From the NCBI RefSeq assembly GCF_003590795.1, contig NZ_QYUL01000001.1, positions 823,001 to 887,000 of the forward strand: DNA of 64,000 nt. Direction: 5' to 3'. Origin of the DNA: Azospirillum cavernae. GTDB lineage: Bacteria > Pseudomonadota > Alphaproteobacteria > Azospirillales > Azospirillaceae. Made by a program: the position numbers and the translations under genes. Under the pieces are notes generated by a model that was given only the letters and a program-made list of their open reading frames with translations, was not told the DNA's origin and did no database searches. This document shows positions 17,574-27,262 of the stretch, one piece after another. Within the stretch, counting starts at the first letter, position 1, and each line of letters starts with the position of its first letter.

Positions 17574-19172
17574 ATGCTCTATTTTTCGCGCTGGAAGATT
17601 TATATGATCGTGGCGACCTGCGTCGCCGGGTTCATCGTGATGTTGCCGAACTTCCTGGGCCGCGAGACGCTGGCCAGTCTGCCAAGTTGGTACGCCAACA
17701 GCCGGGTGGCGCTGGGTCTCGACCTGCGCGGCGGATCGCATCTGTTGCTCGAAGTCGATATGGCCACGGTCATCCGTGACCGGGTCGAAGGGCTGGTGGA
17801 CGGGGCGCGGCAGCAACTGCGCACCGCCAACGTCGGCTACACGGCGATCACCGCCGGGGACCGCGCCGTGACCGTCCAGCTTCGCGACGCCGCCCAGACC
17901 GATGACGCGGTGAAGGCTCTGCGTGGCCTGTCCAACCCGGTCGGCGGCGTGACCATGGCCGGTGGGCAGCCCGACATCGCGGTGTCGGTCAACGGCCCGA
18001 CGGTGACGGTGGCCTTGAGCGAAGTCGCCCTGCGCGACCGCGCCACCCAGGCCATCGAGCAATCCATCGAAATCGTTCGCCGCCGCATCGACGAGACCGG
18101 CGTGAACGAGCCGACCATCGCCCGCCAGGGCACCGACCGCATCCTGGTCCAGCTTCCCGGCGTCGAGGATCCCGACCGCGTCAAGCGTCTGCTCGGCACC
18201 ACGGCGAAGATGACCTTCCGTCTGGTGGACAGCAGCGCCGATCCCTCGACGGGCCGCGCCCCTCCGGGATCGGAGATTCTGCCGTCGAGCGAAGGTGGAC
18301 GCGGCCAGACCTCTTACGTCATCCGCAAGAAGGTCGAGGTGGATGGCGCCACCCTGAAGAACGCGACGGCCTCCACCAACTCGCAGAGCGGCGAGTGGGT
18401 GGTGAATTTCGAGTTCAACAGCGCCGGAGCCAACCGTTTCGCCGAAATCACCAAGGCGAACGTTGGTCGTCCCTTCGCCATCGTGCTTGACAACAAGGTC
18501 ATCAGCGCCCCGGTCATCCGCGAGCCGATCACCGGCGGGCGTGGCCAGATCAGCGGCAACTTCTCCGCCGCGTCGGCCAACGATCTGGCGGTGCTGTTGC
18601 GCGCGGGCGCCTTGCCCGCGCCGTTGAAGGTGATCGAAGAGCGCACGGTCGGCCCCGATCTGGGCGCCGATTCGATCCGCTCCGGTCTGACGGCGGTCGC
18701 CGTCGGCTTCGTGATGGTCTGCGTCTACATGATCGCGTCCTATGGGCTGTTCGGCGCCTTCGCCTGCTTCGCCCTGCTCATCAACATCGTGCTGACGCTG
18801 GCGGCCTTGTCGCTGCTGCACGCCACGCTGACCCTGCCGGGCATCGCGGGCGTGCTGTTGACGCTGGGTCTGGCGGTGGACGCCAACATCCTCATCAACG
18901 AGCGCATTCGCGAAGAGACGAAGAAGGGCCGGGGCGTGTTCGCCTCGATGGAGGCCGGGTTCAGCCGGGCCTACAGCACCATCGTCGATTCCAATCTGAC
19001 GACGGCGATCAAGATGGCGCTGCTGTTCATCTTCGGCACCGGCACCATCAAGGGTTTCGCCGTCACCATCACCTTCGGCATCCTGATTTCCATGTTCACC
19101 GCCACGGTGCTGGTGCGCCTGATGATGGTGACATGGCTGCGCCAGACGCGGCCCACCGCGCTGCCGGTTTGA
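17574..19172 (+). CDS. secD: Protein translocase subunit SecD
   Basis: A 532-residue inner-membrane protein of the RND-related SecDF family. An N-terminal membrane helix is followed by LGLDLRGGSHLLLEVD, a large periplasmic domain, and five C-terminal membrane helices with GLAVDANILINERIREE. It uses the proton-motive force to drive late stages of protein export. The gene follows yajC and precedes secF with a 12-base gap containing GAGGTAG. Confidence 0.96.
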   Translation: MLYFSRWKIYMIVATCVAGFIVMLPNFLGRETLASLPSWYANSRVALGLDLRGGSHLLLEVDMATVIRDRVEGLVDGARQQLRTANVGYTAITAGDRAVTVQLRDAAQTDDAVKALRGLSNPVGGVTMAGGQPDIAVSVNGPTVTVALSEVALRDRATQAIEQSIEIVRRRIDETGVNEPTIARQGTDRILVQLPGVEDPDRVKRLLGTTAKMTFRLVDSSADPSTGRAPPGSEILPSSEGGRGQTSYVIRKKVEVDGATLKNATASTNSQSGEWVVNFEFNSAGANRFAEITKANVGRPFAIVLDNKVISAPVIREPITGGRGQISGNFSAASANDLAVLLRAGALPAPLKVIEERTVGPDLGADSIRSGLTAVAVGFVMVCVYMIASYGLFGAFACFALLINIVLTLAALSLLHATLTLPGIAGVLLTLGLAVDANILINERIREETKKGRGVFASMEAGFSRAYSTIVDSNLTTAIKMALLFIFGTGTIKGFAVTITFGILISMFTATVLVRLMMVTWLRQTRPTALPV

Positions 19173-19184
19173 GGAGGTAGTTCC

Positions 19185-20135
19185 ATGTTCCGGCTTCGCC
19201 TGGTCCCCGACAACACCAAGATCCCCTTCATGAACGGCCGGTACGCTGGCCTTATCACGTCGGCGTTCCTGTCCATCGCCTCGTTGATCCTGTTCTTCCA
19301 TCCGGGGCTGAATTACGGCATCGACTTCCGTGGCGGCATCGTCATCGAAGCCCGCACGCCGCAGGCCACTGATTTCGCCTCGCTGCGCCACACCCTGACC
19401 GGGCTTGGCATGGGGCAGGTCGCGTTGCAGGAGTTCGGATCGAATCAGGACGTCTTGATCCGCCTGGAACGCCAGCCCGGCGACGACGCCGCCCAGCAGG
19501 TCGCCGCCGACAAGGTGCGCGCCACGCTGGCCACCGCCGTTCCCGGCACCCAGGTCCGCCGCGTCGAAGCGGTCGGCGCTTCGGTCAGCGGCGAGCTGTT
19601 CGCCAACGGCATGATGGCGCTCGGCCTCGCCATGCTGGCGATGCTGCTCTACATCTGGTTCCGCTTTGAATGGCAGTTCGGCTTGGGCGCGGTGGTGACG
19701 CTGCTGCTCGACATCACCAAGATCGTCGGCTTCTACGCCGTCACCGGCTTGCAGTTCAATCTGGTGGCGGTCGCCGCGATCCTGACCATCATGGGCTATT
19801 CGATCAACGACAAGGTCGTGGTCTATGACCGGATGCGCGAGAACCTGCGCATCTACAAGAAGATGCCGTTGCGCGACCTGATCGACCTGTCGATCAACGA
19901 GACGCTGAACCGTACGCTCGGCACCTCGATGTGCACCTTCCTCTCGGTCATTCCGCTGGCGCTGTTCGGCGGCGAGGCCTTGCAGGATTTCGGCATCGTG
20001 CTGCTGCTTGGCGTGTTCATCGCCACCACCTCGTCCATCTTTATCGCCGCGCCGATCCTGCTGTTCCTCGGCGAAAACCGCCTGCGTCGCGGCGCGCCGG
20101 ACGTTCAGCCCACCAACGCCCCGACGACGCCCTAA
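19185..20135 (+). CDS. secF: Protein translocase subunit SecF
   Basis: A 316-residue partner of SecD. The first membrane helix is followed by YGIDFRGGIVIEARTP and a short periplasmic domain. The C-terminal membrane domain carries MGYSINDKVVVYDRMRENL and the motif around LNRTLGTSMCTFLSV, both typical of SecF. It forms the channel-associated SecDF complex with the product of the preceding gene. Confidence 0.96.
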   Translation: MFRLRLVPDNTKIPFMNGRYAGLITSAFLSIASLILFFHPGLNYGIDFRGGIVIEARTPQATDFASLRHTLTGLGMGQVALQEFGSNQDVLIRLERQPGDDAAQQVAADKVRATLATAVPGTQVRRVEAVGASVSGELFANGMMALGLAMLAMLLYIWFRFEWQFGLGAVVTLLLDITKIVGFYAVTGLQFNLVAVAAILTIMGYSINDKVVVYDRMRENLRIYKKMPLRDLIDLSINETLNRTLGTSMCTFLSVIPLALFGGEALQDFGIVLLLGVFIATTSSIFIAAPILLFLGENRLRRGAPDVQPTNAPTTP

Positions 20136-20163
20136 GCGCGGCGTCGTCGGAAAGGACTGCCCC

Positions 20164-20556
20164 ATGGCCGACATCACACCGATGATCTCGTCTGACCGTC
20201 AGGTCATCGACGGTTATGGCGAGGGGCAGTTCTGCGTGTCCGGGCGCTGGTGGGTCGGGGCGGTCATCGTGCTGCCCGACCGCACGTTGCCGTGGAGCGT
20301 CGGCCCGGACGTCAGCGCCGACATGGCCGCGCTGACCGCCGCCGATTTCGCGGAGATCGTCGCGGCGGAGCCGAAAGTGGAGCTTCTGTTGCTCGGCACC
20401 GGCCCGACGATGCGGTTCGTGCCGAAGGCCCTGCGTCAGGAGTTGCGCGCGGCGGGCATCGTCGTCGAGTTCATGGACAGCCGCGCGGTCTGCCGGACCT
20501 ACAACATCCTGCTGGCCGAAGGGCGGCGGGTGGCTGTGGCGATGCTGCCGGTGTAA
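20164..20556 (+). CDS. Mth938-domain (DUF498) protein
   Basis: A 130-residue protein with the Mth938/NDUFAF3-like fold: VIDGYGEGQFCVSGRWWVGA, LLLLGTGPTMRFVPKALR, and FMDSRAVCRTYNILLAEGRR. In eukaryotes the related NDUFAF3 helps assemble respiratory complex I; bacterial function is unproven. It follows secF, as in many alphaproteobacteria. An NDUFAF6-like gene lies at 24595, so two relatives of complex I assembly factors occur within 5 kb. A strong hairpin terminator follows. Confidence 0.85.
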   Translation: MADITPMISSDRQVIDGYGEGQFCVSGRWWVGAVIVLPDRTLPWSVGPDVSADMAALTAADFAEIVAAEPKVELLLLGTGPTMRFVPKALRQELRAAGIVVEFMDSRAVCRTYNILLAEGRRVAVAMLPV

Positions 20557-20590
20557 AGCGGTGCGGCTGAATCGCTCGGCCAGAAACAAC

Positions 20591-20616
20591 AAAGGCGTCC
20601 CAACCGGGACGCCTTT
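20591..20616. terminator. Bidirectional hairpin terminator between the sec operon and sodB
   Basis: AAAGGCGTCCC (20591-20601) and GGGACGCCTTT (20606-20616) form a perfect 11-bp stem with an AACC loop. The A and T ends give a T-run on either strand, and the flanking genes converge here, so it can end transcription in both directions. Confidence 0.88.
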
Positions 20617-20658
20617 GCCGTTTTCAACGCACGCCCATTTTCAACGCAGGCATTGAGA

Positions 20659-21252
20659 TCAGACGCCGAGCTGTTCGGCGGCGAAATCCCAGTTCGCGAG
20701 GTGGTCGATGACCGCCTTCACGAAATCGGCGCGGCGGTTCTGGAAATCGACGTAATAGGCGTGTTCCCAGACATCGATGGTGAACAGCGGCTTCTTGCCA
20801 TGGGCGAAGGGGGTGTCGGCGTTGCCGGTCTTGCCGACCTTCAGCGTGCCGTTCTCTTCGTACAGCCACGCCCAGCCGGAACCGAACTGGGTCAGGGCGG
20901 CCTGGGTCAGCTCTTCCTTGAACTTTTCCACGCTGCCGAAATCGGCGACGATGCGGGCTTCCAGCGCCGCCGGGATGACGCCGCCGTCCTTCTTCAGGCT
21001 CTGCCAGAAGAAGGTGTGGTTCCAGATCTGGGCGGCGTTGTTGAAAATGCCGATCTTGGTGGCGTCGCCGACCGTCTGCTTGATGACGTCTTCCAGGCTG
21101 GCCTCGGCCAAGGGCGAATCCTTGGTCAGGTTGTTCAGGTTGGTGACGTAGGTCTGGTGATGCTTGCCGTGGTGCAGGCGCAGCGTCTGTTCCGAAATGT
21201 ACGGGGCCAGAGCGTCATACGCGTAGGGGAGCGGCGGAAGTTCAAACGCCAT
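20659..21252 (-). CDS. sodB: Superoxide dismutase, Fe type
   Basis: A 197-residue Fe/Mn superoxide dismutase starting MAFELPPLPYAYDALAPYIS. Metal ligands include the histidine of LHHGKHHQTYV (H27 region), the histidine of AAQIWNHTFFWQSL, and the D/H pair of DVWEHAYYVDF. The AAQIWNHTFFW segment and C-terminal NWDFAAEQL favour the iron type. It removes superoxide in the cytoplasm. An upstream in-frame extension to 21414 lacks family similarity. Confidence 0.95.
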   Translation of the reverse strand: MAFELPPLPYAYDALAPYISEQTLRLHHGKHHQTYVTNLNNLTKDSPLAEASLEDVIKQTVGDATKIGIFNNAAQIWNHTFFWQSLKKDGGVIPAALEARIVADFGSVEKFKEELTQAALTQFGSGWAWLYEENGTLKVGKTGNADTPFAHGKKPLFTIDVWEHAYYVDFQNRRADFVKAVIDHLANWDFAAEQLGV

Positions 21253-21382
21253 GTCGAAACCCTCTCTTCTTGAAAAGTCCTTCCGGGCCGTGCCTTGGGA
21301 GCGCGGCGCCTCCACCCGACCAAATAGGCCGAAGGCGCAACGATGTGAAGTCTGGAAACGCTCTAGACTGCCGGAAAGCGCA

Positions 21383-22639
21383 TCAACGGGCTGAAAGTAT
21401 GAGCTTTGCCGCACGGTCGCCCGAACGAACGGCGGCTTCCAGGCTGGCCGGAAGCCCGGTGTCCGTCCAGTCCCCGGCCAGCGTCAGATTGCCCCAGCGG
21501 GTGCGGGTCGGCGGGCGGCGCAAAACCGAGTCGGGCGCTTGGTCGGGTGTCGCCCGACGTTCCTTCACCACCCGATAGGGGCGAATCGGGCCATCAAGCC
21601 GCAAGGCGGCGGCGACGTCGCGCCACAGAAGGGCGGCGATGGCCTCGGCGGGTTGGTCGGCCAGGACGTCGGCGTCGCTGACGGTGACGGCGACGACGTC
21701 CTCCCGCGCGAACAGCCATTCGGCCTGTCCGCCGATCAACCCCAGAAAAGGCAGACCACCCGGCAAGCGCGCCGATTCGTCGAGCCGGTAATGGACGTTG
21801 ACGATGGCCGGGCCGGGCGGCGGCACGGTCAGGCCGGGAACCAACCGCTCCGCCACCCAAGCGGGAGCGGCGAGGATCACCGACTCGCCGGGGGGCAGAT
21901 CCACCGCCGCGCCGCCGACCGACAGGCCAACCACCCGCGCGGCCCCAGAATGTTCATCACTAAAGCGCAGGGCGTCCACCCGCGCGCCCAGCCGCACATC
22001 GGCCCCCAGCGCCGCCAAACGGCGCAAGGCCGGATCGACGAAGGCGGCGGTCAACCCACGCGGCGTGACCAACGGACGGCAGGCCGCCTCGCCGCGCAGC
22101 AGGGTTTCCCGCATCACCGCGCCGAACAGGCGGGCCGAGACGCGCGCCGTTGGGCCGTTCAGCGCCGACACCGCCAACGGTCGCCACAGCCGTTCGTGCA
22201 GCGGCCCGCCAGGCGGCAAGGCTTGATCCATCGTGTGGTCCGGTCCGGCGACCACTGCGCGCAACGCCGCCAGATATTGCCAGGGGCGGCTGCCCGGAAC
22301 CCGCCGGGCGTCGTCGAACAGCCACAGCCCGCCGGGGCGCAAAGTCCAGAGCGCGCCGTCGCGCTGGTCCAGGAAGGGGAAGGCGGCGGGGCGCAGGGCC
22401 GTCAGCGCGTCCCCGGTCCCGCTGCGCCGGGCGTAATCGACCAGCGCGTGGTTTCCGCTGAGCGCCATGTGGCTGCCATTGTCGATCATGCGGTCGAGCG
22501 TGGCGTCGTAAAAGGACCGGCAGCGCCCGCCCGCCTGCGGCGCCTGCTCGTACAGCGCGACTCGCCGACCCGACTCGGCCAGCCGCAGCGCGGCGGCCAA
22601 CCCGGCCAGCCCGGCCCCGATCACATGACAGGTGGTCAT
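21383..22639 (-). CDS. hpnE: Hydroxysqualene dehydroxylase HpnE
   Basis: A 418-residue FAD-dependent amine-oxidase-fold enzyme. The N-terminal dinucleotide motif is CHVIGAGLAGLAAALRLAES, followed by AGGRCRSFYD and DNGSHMALSGNHAL; the C-terminal FAD motif is LAGDWTDTGLPASLEAAVRS. It reduces hydroxysqualene to squalene, the last step of the HpnCDE route that feeds hopanoid synthesis. ATG at 22639 lies 14 bases past the hpnD stop; the three genes run in order hpnC-hpnD-hpnE. No squalene-hopene cyclase is in the window. Confidence 0.93.
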   Translation of the reverse strand: MTTCHVIGAGLAGLAAALRLAESGRRVALYEQAPQAGGRCRSFYDATLDRMIDNGSHMALSGNHALVDYARRSGTGDALTALRPAAFPFLDQRDGALWTLRPGGLWLFDDARRVPGSRPWQYLAALRAVVAGPDHTMDQALPPGGPLHERLWRPLAVSALNGPTARVSARLFGAVMRETLLRGEAACRPLVTPRGLTAAFVDPALRRLAALGADVRLGARVDALRFSDEHSGAARVVGLSVGGAAVDLPPGESVILAAPAWVAERLVPGLTVPPPGPAIVNVHYRLDESARLPGGLPFLGLIGGQAEWLFAREDVVAVTVSDADVLADQPAEAIAALLWRDVAAALRLDGPIRPYRVVKERRATPDQAPDSVLRRPPTRTRWGNLTLAGDWTDTGLPASLEAAVRSGDRAAKLILSAR

Positions 22640-22653
22640 GATGAGCGCGTCGC

Positions 22654-23535
22654 TCAGGCGGCGGGCGGCGAGCCGAGCAGGCAGCGCAGGGCGACCCAGG
22701 CGCTTTCCCGCCGACCGACCCGCACCCGTTCGGAGGGATCGCGCCAGCCCCGCGCGCGCAGCCGCCGCAACAGCCGGTGATACAGCACCATCATCGCCAC
22801 CGCCGCCCACAGCGATCCGCCGACTTTGCCCGCGATGGCGTCGCGCGCGTCGGCGAAATCAGCCTCCGCCAGATCGGCCACCGCCTCGCAGGCGCGGGCG
22901 AGGTTGGGGTGGGCCAAAGCCTCCTCCGGGATCTGGGTGTGGATGCCCGCCAGCGCCAGCGCCTCGCGCGGCAGATAGAGCCGCCCCAGCGCCGCGTCTT
23001 CGCTCAGGTCGCGCAGAATATTGGTCAGTTGCAGCGCCTCGCCCAAGGCCAGCGCGAAGGCCTCGGTGTCCGAATCGGCGCGGTCGAAGACGCGAATCGC
23101 CAGCATCCCAACGGCCCCGGCGACGCGGCGGCAATAGGTCCGCAGGGTCGCCAGATCGGGCGCGCGCAAGCCCGCGCCGACGTCCATCGTCATGCCGTCG
23201 ATCAGCGCGTCCAACTCGGCGCGCGGCAGGCCATAGCGGTCGATGGCGTCCTTCAAGGCGGCGGCGACGGGATTGGTCGCCGCGCCGCCGCTGTAAATCT
23301 CGTGAATGTCGCGCCGCCATTCCGCCAGCCCGGCGCGTTTGGCCGCCGGGGAACCGGGTTCGTCGGCGATGTCGTCAATGCGGCGGCAAAAGGCGTAGAT
23401 GGCGAACATCGCCGCGCGTTTGGAACGCGGCAGCAGGCGCATCGGCCAATAAAAACTGCTTCCCGACCGTTGGGCGACCATGGAGGGCGATTCGGCGCAC
23501 GGCGGCGTGGCCGCGTGGGTCAAAGGGCTGGTCAT
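22654..23535 (-). CDS. hpnD: Presqualene diphosphate synthase HpnD
   Basis: A 293-residue squalene/phytoene synthase family enzyme. The first aspartate-rich motif is YAFCRRIDDIADEPGS, the second lies in LQLTNILRDLSEDAALGRLY, and SFYWPMRLLPRSKRAAM is the typical N-terminal segment. It condenses two farnesyl diphosphates into presqualene diphosphate. It lies 60 bases after hpnC and just before hpnE on the same strand. Confidence 0.93.
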   Translation of the reverse strand: MTSPLTHAATPPCAESPSMVAQRSGSSFYWPMRLLPRSKRAAMFAIYAFCRRIDDIADEPGSPAAKRAGLAEWRRDIHEIYSGGAATNPVAAALKDAIDRYGLPRAELDALIDGMTMDVGAGLRAPDLATLRTYCRRVAGAVGMLAIRVFDRADSDTEAFALALGEALQLTNILRDLSEDAALGRLYLPREALALAGIHTQIPEEALAHPNLARACEAVADLAEADFADARDAIAGKVGGSLWAAVAMMVLYHRLLRRLRARGWRDPSERVRVGRRESAWVALRCLLGSPPAA

Positions 23536-23595
23536 GCGCGAGACATCCTGGGCCGACGATCAAACCGGACGTTCGAGCGAACGCGGCCCCGGAGT

Positions 23596-24468
23596 TTAGG
23601 AGGCGGTGACGCTTCGCGCCAGCCCCCGCGCCACGGCCAGCAGCTTGTGATGCGGGCCAAGCTCGACGCGGGTCTTCAACGGGTCGTGCGCGCGCAGCCG
23701 CTGCGACAGCGCTTCGGCGACGCTGAGGATGACCGAGGCCTCCAGCCGCAGGCCGCGATGCTGGATCAGGCCGGGCAGGGCGGCGGCGTCCGTCAAAAGA
23801 TCGTCCGTCTTATCAAGGGTTTGGTTGAAGATCACGCGCAGACGCGGATCGCTCTGCGGCTCCACCAGCTTCTCCACGCTGATGCCCGCCTCATCAAACC
23901 AGACCAACGGGATGTAGCAGCGTCCCAACAGCGTCCAATCGTCGCGCGCGTCCTGAAGATGGTTCAACACCTGCAAGGCGGCGCACAGCGCGTCCGACGC
24001 CATGCCGGCGGCGATTCCCTCGCCGTGCAGCTCCAGCAGATAGCGCCCGACCGGGTTGGCGGAATAGCGGCAATAGAGCAGAAGATCGCTCCAACTGTGG
24101 CAGCGGGCGCCGACCGCGTCGCGGCGGAAGGCGCGCAACACTTGGCGCGCGTGGCGGTCGCTGACCCCGGTGGCTTGCAGGCTGTCCCGCAGATCCAGCG
24201 CCGGTTTCAGATAGGCGTGCTTGGCCTGACCCGAGGTCAGGGTCCGTTCCAAAGCCTCCAGATAGGACAGCTTGGTTTCCGGCTCCAGATCCGCGTCGTC
24301 GGCGATGTCGTCGGCCAACCGCAGGAAACGGTAAAAGGCCATGACGTGCGGGCGCAGATGCTTGGGCAGCAAGCGGGAGGCGACGGGGAAATTTTCCCCG
24401 CTCTCGTCCTTGCGGGCGACCGGGTTGGGCTTGCGGGGCTTGGCCGGGGCGAGGTTGAAATCGGTCAT
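23596..24468 (-). CDS. hpnC: Hydroxysqualene synthase HpnC
   Basis: A 290-residue squalene/phytoene synthase family enzyme starting MTDFNLAPAKPRK. Hallmarks are SGENFPVASRLLPKHLRPHV, the aspartate motif RLADDIADDAD, and LQVLNHLQDARDDWTLLGRCYIP. It turns presqualene diphosphate into hydroxysqualene. ATG at 24468; it is the first gene of the hpnCDE run and is divergent from the NDUFAF6-like gene across 126 bases that must hold both promoters. Confidence 0.93.
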   Translation of the reverse strand: MTDFNLAPAKPRKPNPVARKDESGENFPVASRLLPKHLRPHVMAFYRFLRLADDIADDADLEPETKLSYLEALERTLTSGQAKHAYLKPALDLRDSLQATGVSDRHARQVLRAFRRDAVGARCHSWSDLLLYCRYSANPVGRYLLELHGEGIAAGMASDALCAALQVLNHLQDARDDWTLLGRCYIPLVWFDEAGISVEKLVEPQSDPRLRVIFNQTLDKTDDLLTDAAALPGLIQHRGLRLEASVILSVAEALSQRLRAHDPLKTRVELGPHHKLLAVARGLARSVTAS

Positions 24469-24594
24469 GGGAAACCTTGCCTGCTGCGCGTCGGGGCTGG
24501 CGGTGTGGCCTTCCGCGTTTAATATGGGCTTGGACTGAGGATTTGTCTTACGTTCCAAACCACACCACCTTTCTTTTTTCCAATCGGGATTCCC

Positions 24595-25449
24595 ATGGCG
24601 ACGGCAACGACCGACCTGTCCTATTGCGGGCGGGAGGTCCGAAAACACGACAACGATCATTTCTTGACGGGACTCTTCGCTCCAGAAGATCGGCGCGAGG
24701 CGTTGTTTGCGCTGCACGCCTTCAACGTGGAAATCGCCAAGACCCGTGAAGTCGTCAGCGAACCAATCCTTGGTCAGATGCGGCTCCAATTCTGGCGCGA
24801 CGGCGTCGAGGCTGTCTATGAGGACGGACCCGTACCGCGCCACGCCGTGATGGACCCGTTGGCGGAGGCGGCAAAGACCTTGAGCCTCAGTCGGTCTCTG
24901 TTTGATCGGCTGATCGACGCGCGCGAGGCCGATCTCGACGACACGCCGCCCGCCGACCTGACCTGTCTGGTCAATTACGCCGACGTCACCGGCGCGCCGT
25001 TGGTGCAATTGGCCCTTGAGATTCTCGACGTGCGGAGCGAGCAGGCGATGGCCGTGGGTCGGCATGTCGGCATCACCTACGCGCTGACCGGCATTCTGCG
25101 CGCCGTTCCCTTTCTCGCCCGTCAGCACCGGCAGTTGCTGCCCGCCGACCGGATGACCGAGCATGGCGCTCAGTCGGAGGATCTGTTCGCGGGCCGTTCA
25201 AAATCAGAACTGCGCCCGGTGATCGCCGATGTGGCGCGGGTGGCGGCGGAGCATCTGGACCAAGCCCGCCGGTTGCGCCGGGGCCTGCCGAAGGCCGCGC
25301 TCCCCGCCTTGCTGCCCGCCGTGCTGGCCGATCTGCATCTTGGCGTGATCGCCAAAGCCGACCATGACGTCTTCGCCCCGCGCGTGCTGCTGCCGCACCC
25401 GTTCCGGCATTTGCGCTTGGGCTGGGCGGCGCTGCGCGGGCGGTACTGA
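24595..25449 (+). CDS. Squalene/phytoene synthase-fold protein, NDUFAF6-like
   Basis: A 284-residue member of the squalene/phytoene synthase superfamily ([55 protein letters not shown]). The usual catalytic aspartate cluster is absent: the position of the first DDxxD reads [10 protein letters not shown]. This matches NDUFAF6, the mitochondrial complex I assembly factor, and its alphaproteobacterial relatives, which are presumed non-catalytic. Its TGA overlaps the ATG of fosA (TGATG), so the two are translationally coupled. Confidence 0.82.
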   Translation: MATATTDLSYCGREVRKHDNDHFLTGLFAPEDRREALFALHAFNVEIAKTREVVSEPILGQMRLQFWRDGVEAVYEDGPVPRHAVMDPLAEAAKTLSLSRSLFDRLIDAREADLDDTPPADLTCLVNYADVTGAPLVQLALEILDVRSEQAMAVGRHVGITYALTGILRAVPFLARQHRQLLPADRMTEHGAQSEDLFAGRSKSELRPVIADVARVAAEHLDQARRLRRGLPKAALPALLPAVLADLHLGVIAKADHDVFAPRVLLPHPFRHLRLGWAALRGRY

Positions 25450-25868
25450 TGACGGTGGTGCGTGGCCTCAATCACCTGACGCTGGCGGTGGTTGATCTGG
25501 ACCGCGCCCTTGCCTTTTACCACGACCTTCTGGGGTTCCGGTTGCGGGCGCGGTGGTTGCAAGGCGCCTATCTGGAAGCCGGGGCGCTGTGGCTGTGCCT
25601 GTCGGTTGACGCCGAGGCTGAGAAGGCGGTGCGCTGCGATTACACCCATGTCGCCTTCGACGTTGCGGCGGACGACTTCTCGGCGCTGTCGGAGCGCGTC
25701 GCCGCTGCGGCGCGGGTTTGGAAAGACAACCGCAGCGAAGGCGACTCGTTGTATGTCCTTGACCCGGACGGACACCGGATCGAGTTGCATGTCGGCGGGC
25801 TGGAGAGCCGGTTGGCGGTCTACCGACGCAACCCGCCGTCGGGGATGGCGCTGTTCGACGAAGTCTGA
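25449..25868 (+). CDS. fosA: Fosfomycin glutathione transferase FosA-like
   Basis: A 139-residue vicinal-oxygen-chelate protein closely matching Fos[59 protein letters not shown]. Metal ligands are visible as H9, H67 (YTH) and E112 (RIELH). Residues equivalent to the FosA substrate set (T11, K92, S96, S100, Y102, R121) are all present. FosA adds glutathione to the fosfomycin epoxide using Mn and K ions. It is chromosomal here, coupled to the NDUFAF6-like gene, with no mobile element around it, so it looks intrinsic. Confidence 0.9.
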   Translation: MTVVRGLNHLTLAVVDLDRALAFYHDLLGFRLRARWLQGAYLEAGALWLCLSVDAEAEKAVRCDYTHVAFDVAADDFSALSERVAAAARVWKDNRSEGDSLYVLDPDGHRIELHVGGLESRLAVYRRNPPSGMALFDEV

Positions 25869-25887
25869 TTGGCGTCGTCGAACAGCG
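25849..25887. terminator. Long inverted repeat across the fosA stop, facing trmFO
   Basis: CGCTGTTCGACGA (25849-25861) and TCGTCGAACAGCG (25875-25887) form a perfect 13-bp stem with a 13-base loop that contains the fosA stop codon. The converging genes end here, so it may be a bidirectional terminator, although no T-run follows on either side. Confidence 0.55.
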
Positions 25888-25896
25888 TTCCTGAAC

Positions 25897-27234
25897 TCAC
25901 ACCCAAGCCGCCAAATCGGCCAATGCGCGGCGCGTGTAGGCCAGCTTGCGGTCCCGCCCGCGAATTTTGTCGTCAACCGGGGGGAACAGGCCGAAATTGA
26001 CGTTCATCGGCTGGAAGGTTTCCGCCTCCGCGCCGCCGGTGATGTGGCTGAGGATGGCGCCAAGCGCCGTGGTCGGCGGCGGGGCGACGCAATCTTGCCC
26101 CAGGCGGTCGGCGGCGGCGAAGCGCCCGGCGAGCAGGCCGACGGCGGCGCTTTCCACATAGCCCTCACAGCCCGTGACCTGCCCGGCGAAGCGCAGGCGC
26201 GGCTGGGACTTCAAACGCAGCGCGCCGTCGAGCAGGCGCGGGCTGTTCAGGAAGGTGTTGCGGTGCAGACCGCCCAGACGGGCGAATTCGGCGTTTTCCA
26301 GACCGGGAATCATGCGGAAAATACGCGCCTGTTCGGCGTGGCGCAGCTTGGTCTGGAAACCGACGAGGTTGTACAGGGTGCCCAGCGCGTTGTCCTGGCG
26401 CAACTGCACCACGGCGTAGGGGCGGCGTTCGGGCTTGTGCGGGTTGGTCAGGCCGACCGGCTTCATCGGGCCGTAGCGCAGGGTGTCGACGCCGCGTTCG
26501 GCCATCACCTCGATCGGCAGGCAGCCTTCGAAATAGGGGGTGGTCTTTTCCCACTCCTTGAAATCGACCTTTTCGCCGCCGATCAGCGCGTCGATGAAGG
26601 CGCGGTAATCGTCCTTCTCAAAGGCGCAGTTGATGTAATCCTTGCCGGTGCCGCCGGGGCCGGGCTTGTCGTAGCGCGACTGGAACCACGCCTTCGACAG
26701 ATCGACGCTCTCCAGATAGACAATCGGGGCGATGGCGTCGAAGAAGGCCAGCGACTCTTCGCCAGTGAAGGCGCGGATGGCCTCGGCCAGCGGCGGGGAG
26801 GTCAGCGGGCCGGTGGCGATGACGACGCTGTCCCAGTCCTCTCGCGGCAACCCGGCGACCTCGCCGCGCTCGATGGTGATGAGCGGGTGGGCGGTGATCG
26901 CCTCGGTCACGGCGGCGGCGAAATGGTCGCGGTCCATGGCCAGCGCGCCGCCCGCCGGAACCTTGTGCGCGTCGGCGCAGCGCAAGATCAGCGAGCCGCA
27001 GCGCCGCATCTCTTCGTGCAACAGGCCGACCGCGTTGTATTCGGCGTCGTCGGAGCGGAAGGAGTTGGAGCAGACCAGTTCCGCCAGCTTGTCGGTGTCG
27101 TGGGCGTCGGTTTTGCGGACAGGCCGCATCTCGTGCAGGACGACGGGGATGCCGCGTTCGGCGATCTGCCACGCGGATTCGGACCCGGCGAGACCGCCGC
27201 CGACGACATGGACGGGGCGAAGATTGTCGGTCAT
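25897..27234 (-). CDS. trmFO: Methylenetetrahydrofolate--tRNA-(uracil-5-)-methyltransferase TrmFO
   Basis: A 445-residue FAD-dependent tRNA methyltransferase. The N-terminal motif is [20 protein letters not shown], followed by [20 protein letters not shown] and [21 protein letters not shown]-terminal [19 protein letters not shown] is a family hallmark. It makes 5-methyluridine at position 54 of tRNA using folate and FADH2. ATG at 27234 has GGAA about six bases upstream. Confidence 0.96.
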   Translation of the reverse strand: MTDNLRPVHVVGGGLAGSESAWQIAERGIPVVLHEMRPVRKTDAHDTDKLAELVCSNSFRSDDAEYNAVGLLHEEMRRCGSLILRCADAHKVPAGGALAMDRDHFAAAVTEAITAHPLITIERGEVAGLPREDWDSVVIATGPLTSPPLAEAIRAFTGEESLAFFDAIAPIVYLESVDLSKAWFQSRYDKPGPGGTGKDYINCAFEKDDYRAFIDALIGGEKVDFKEWEKTTPYFEGCLPIEVMAERGVDTLRYGPMKPVGLTNPHKPERRPYAVVQLRQDNALGTLYNLVGFQTKLRHAEQARIFRMIPGLENAEFARLGGLHRNTFLNSPRLLDGALRLKSQPRLRFAGQVTGCEGYVESAAVGLLAGRFAAADRLGQDCVAPPPTTALGAILSHITGGAEAETFQPMNVNFGLFPPVDDKIRGRDRKLAYTRRALADLAAWV

Positions 27235-27262
27235 GGATGGTTCCAACGAACAAAAGTTTGCG

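Noticed and set aside
17043..20177. Very long open frame on the minus strand opposite yajC-secD-secF
   Set aside because: It is a shadow of high-GC codon bias. Its translation is rich in His, Gln and Arg and matches no family, while the plus-strand frames are clear Sec proteins.
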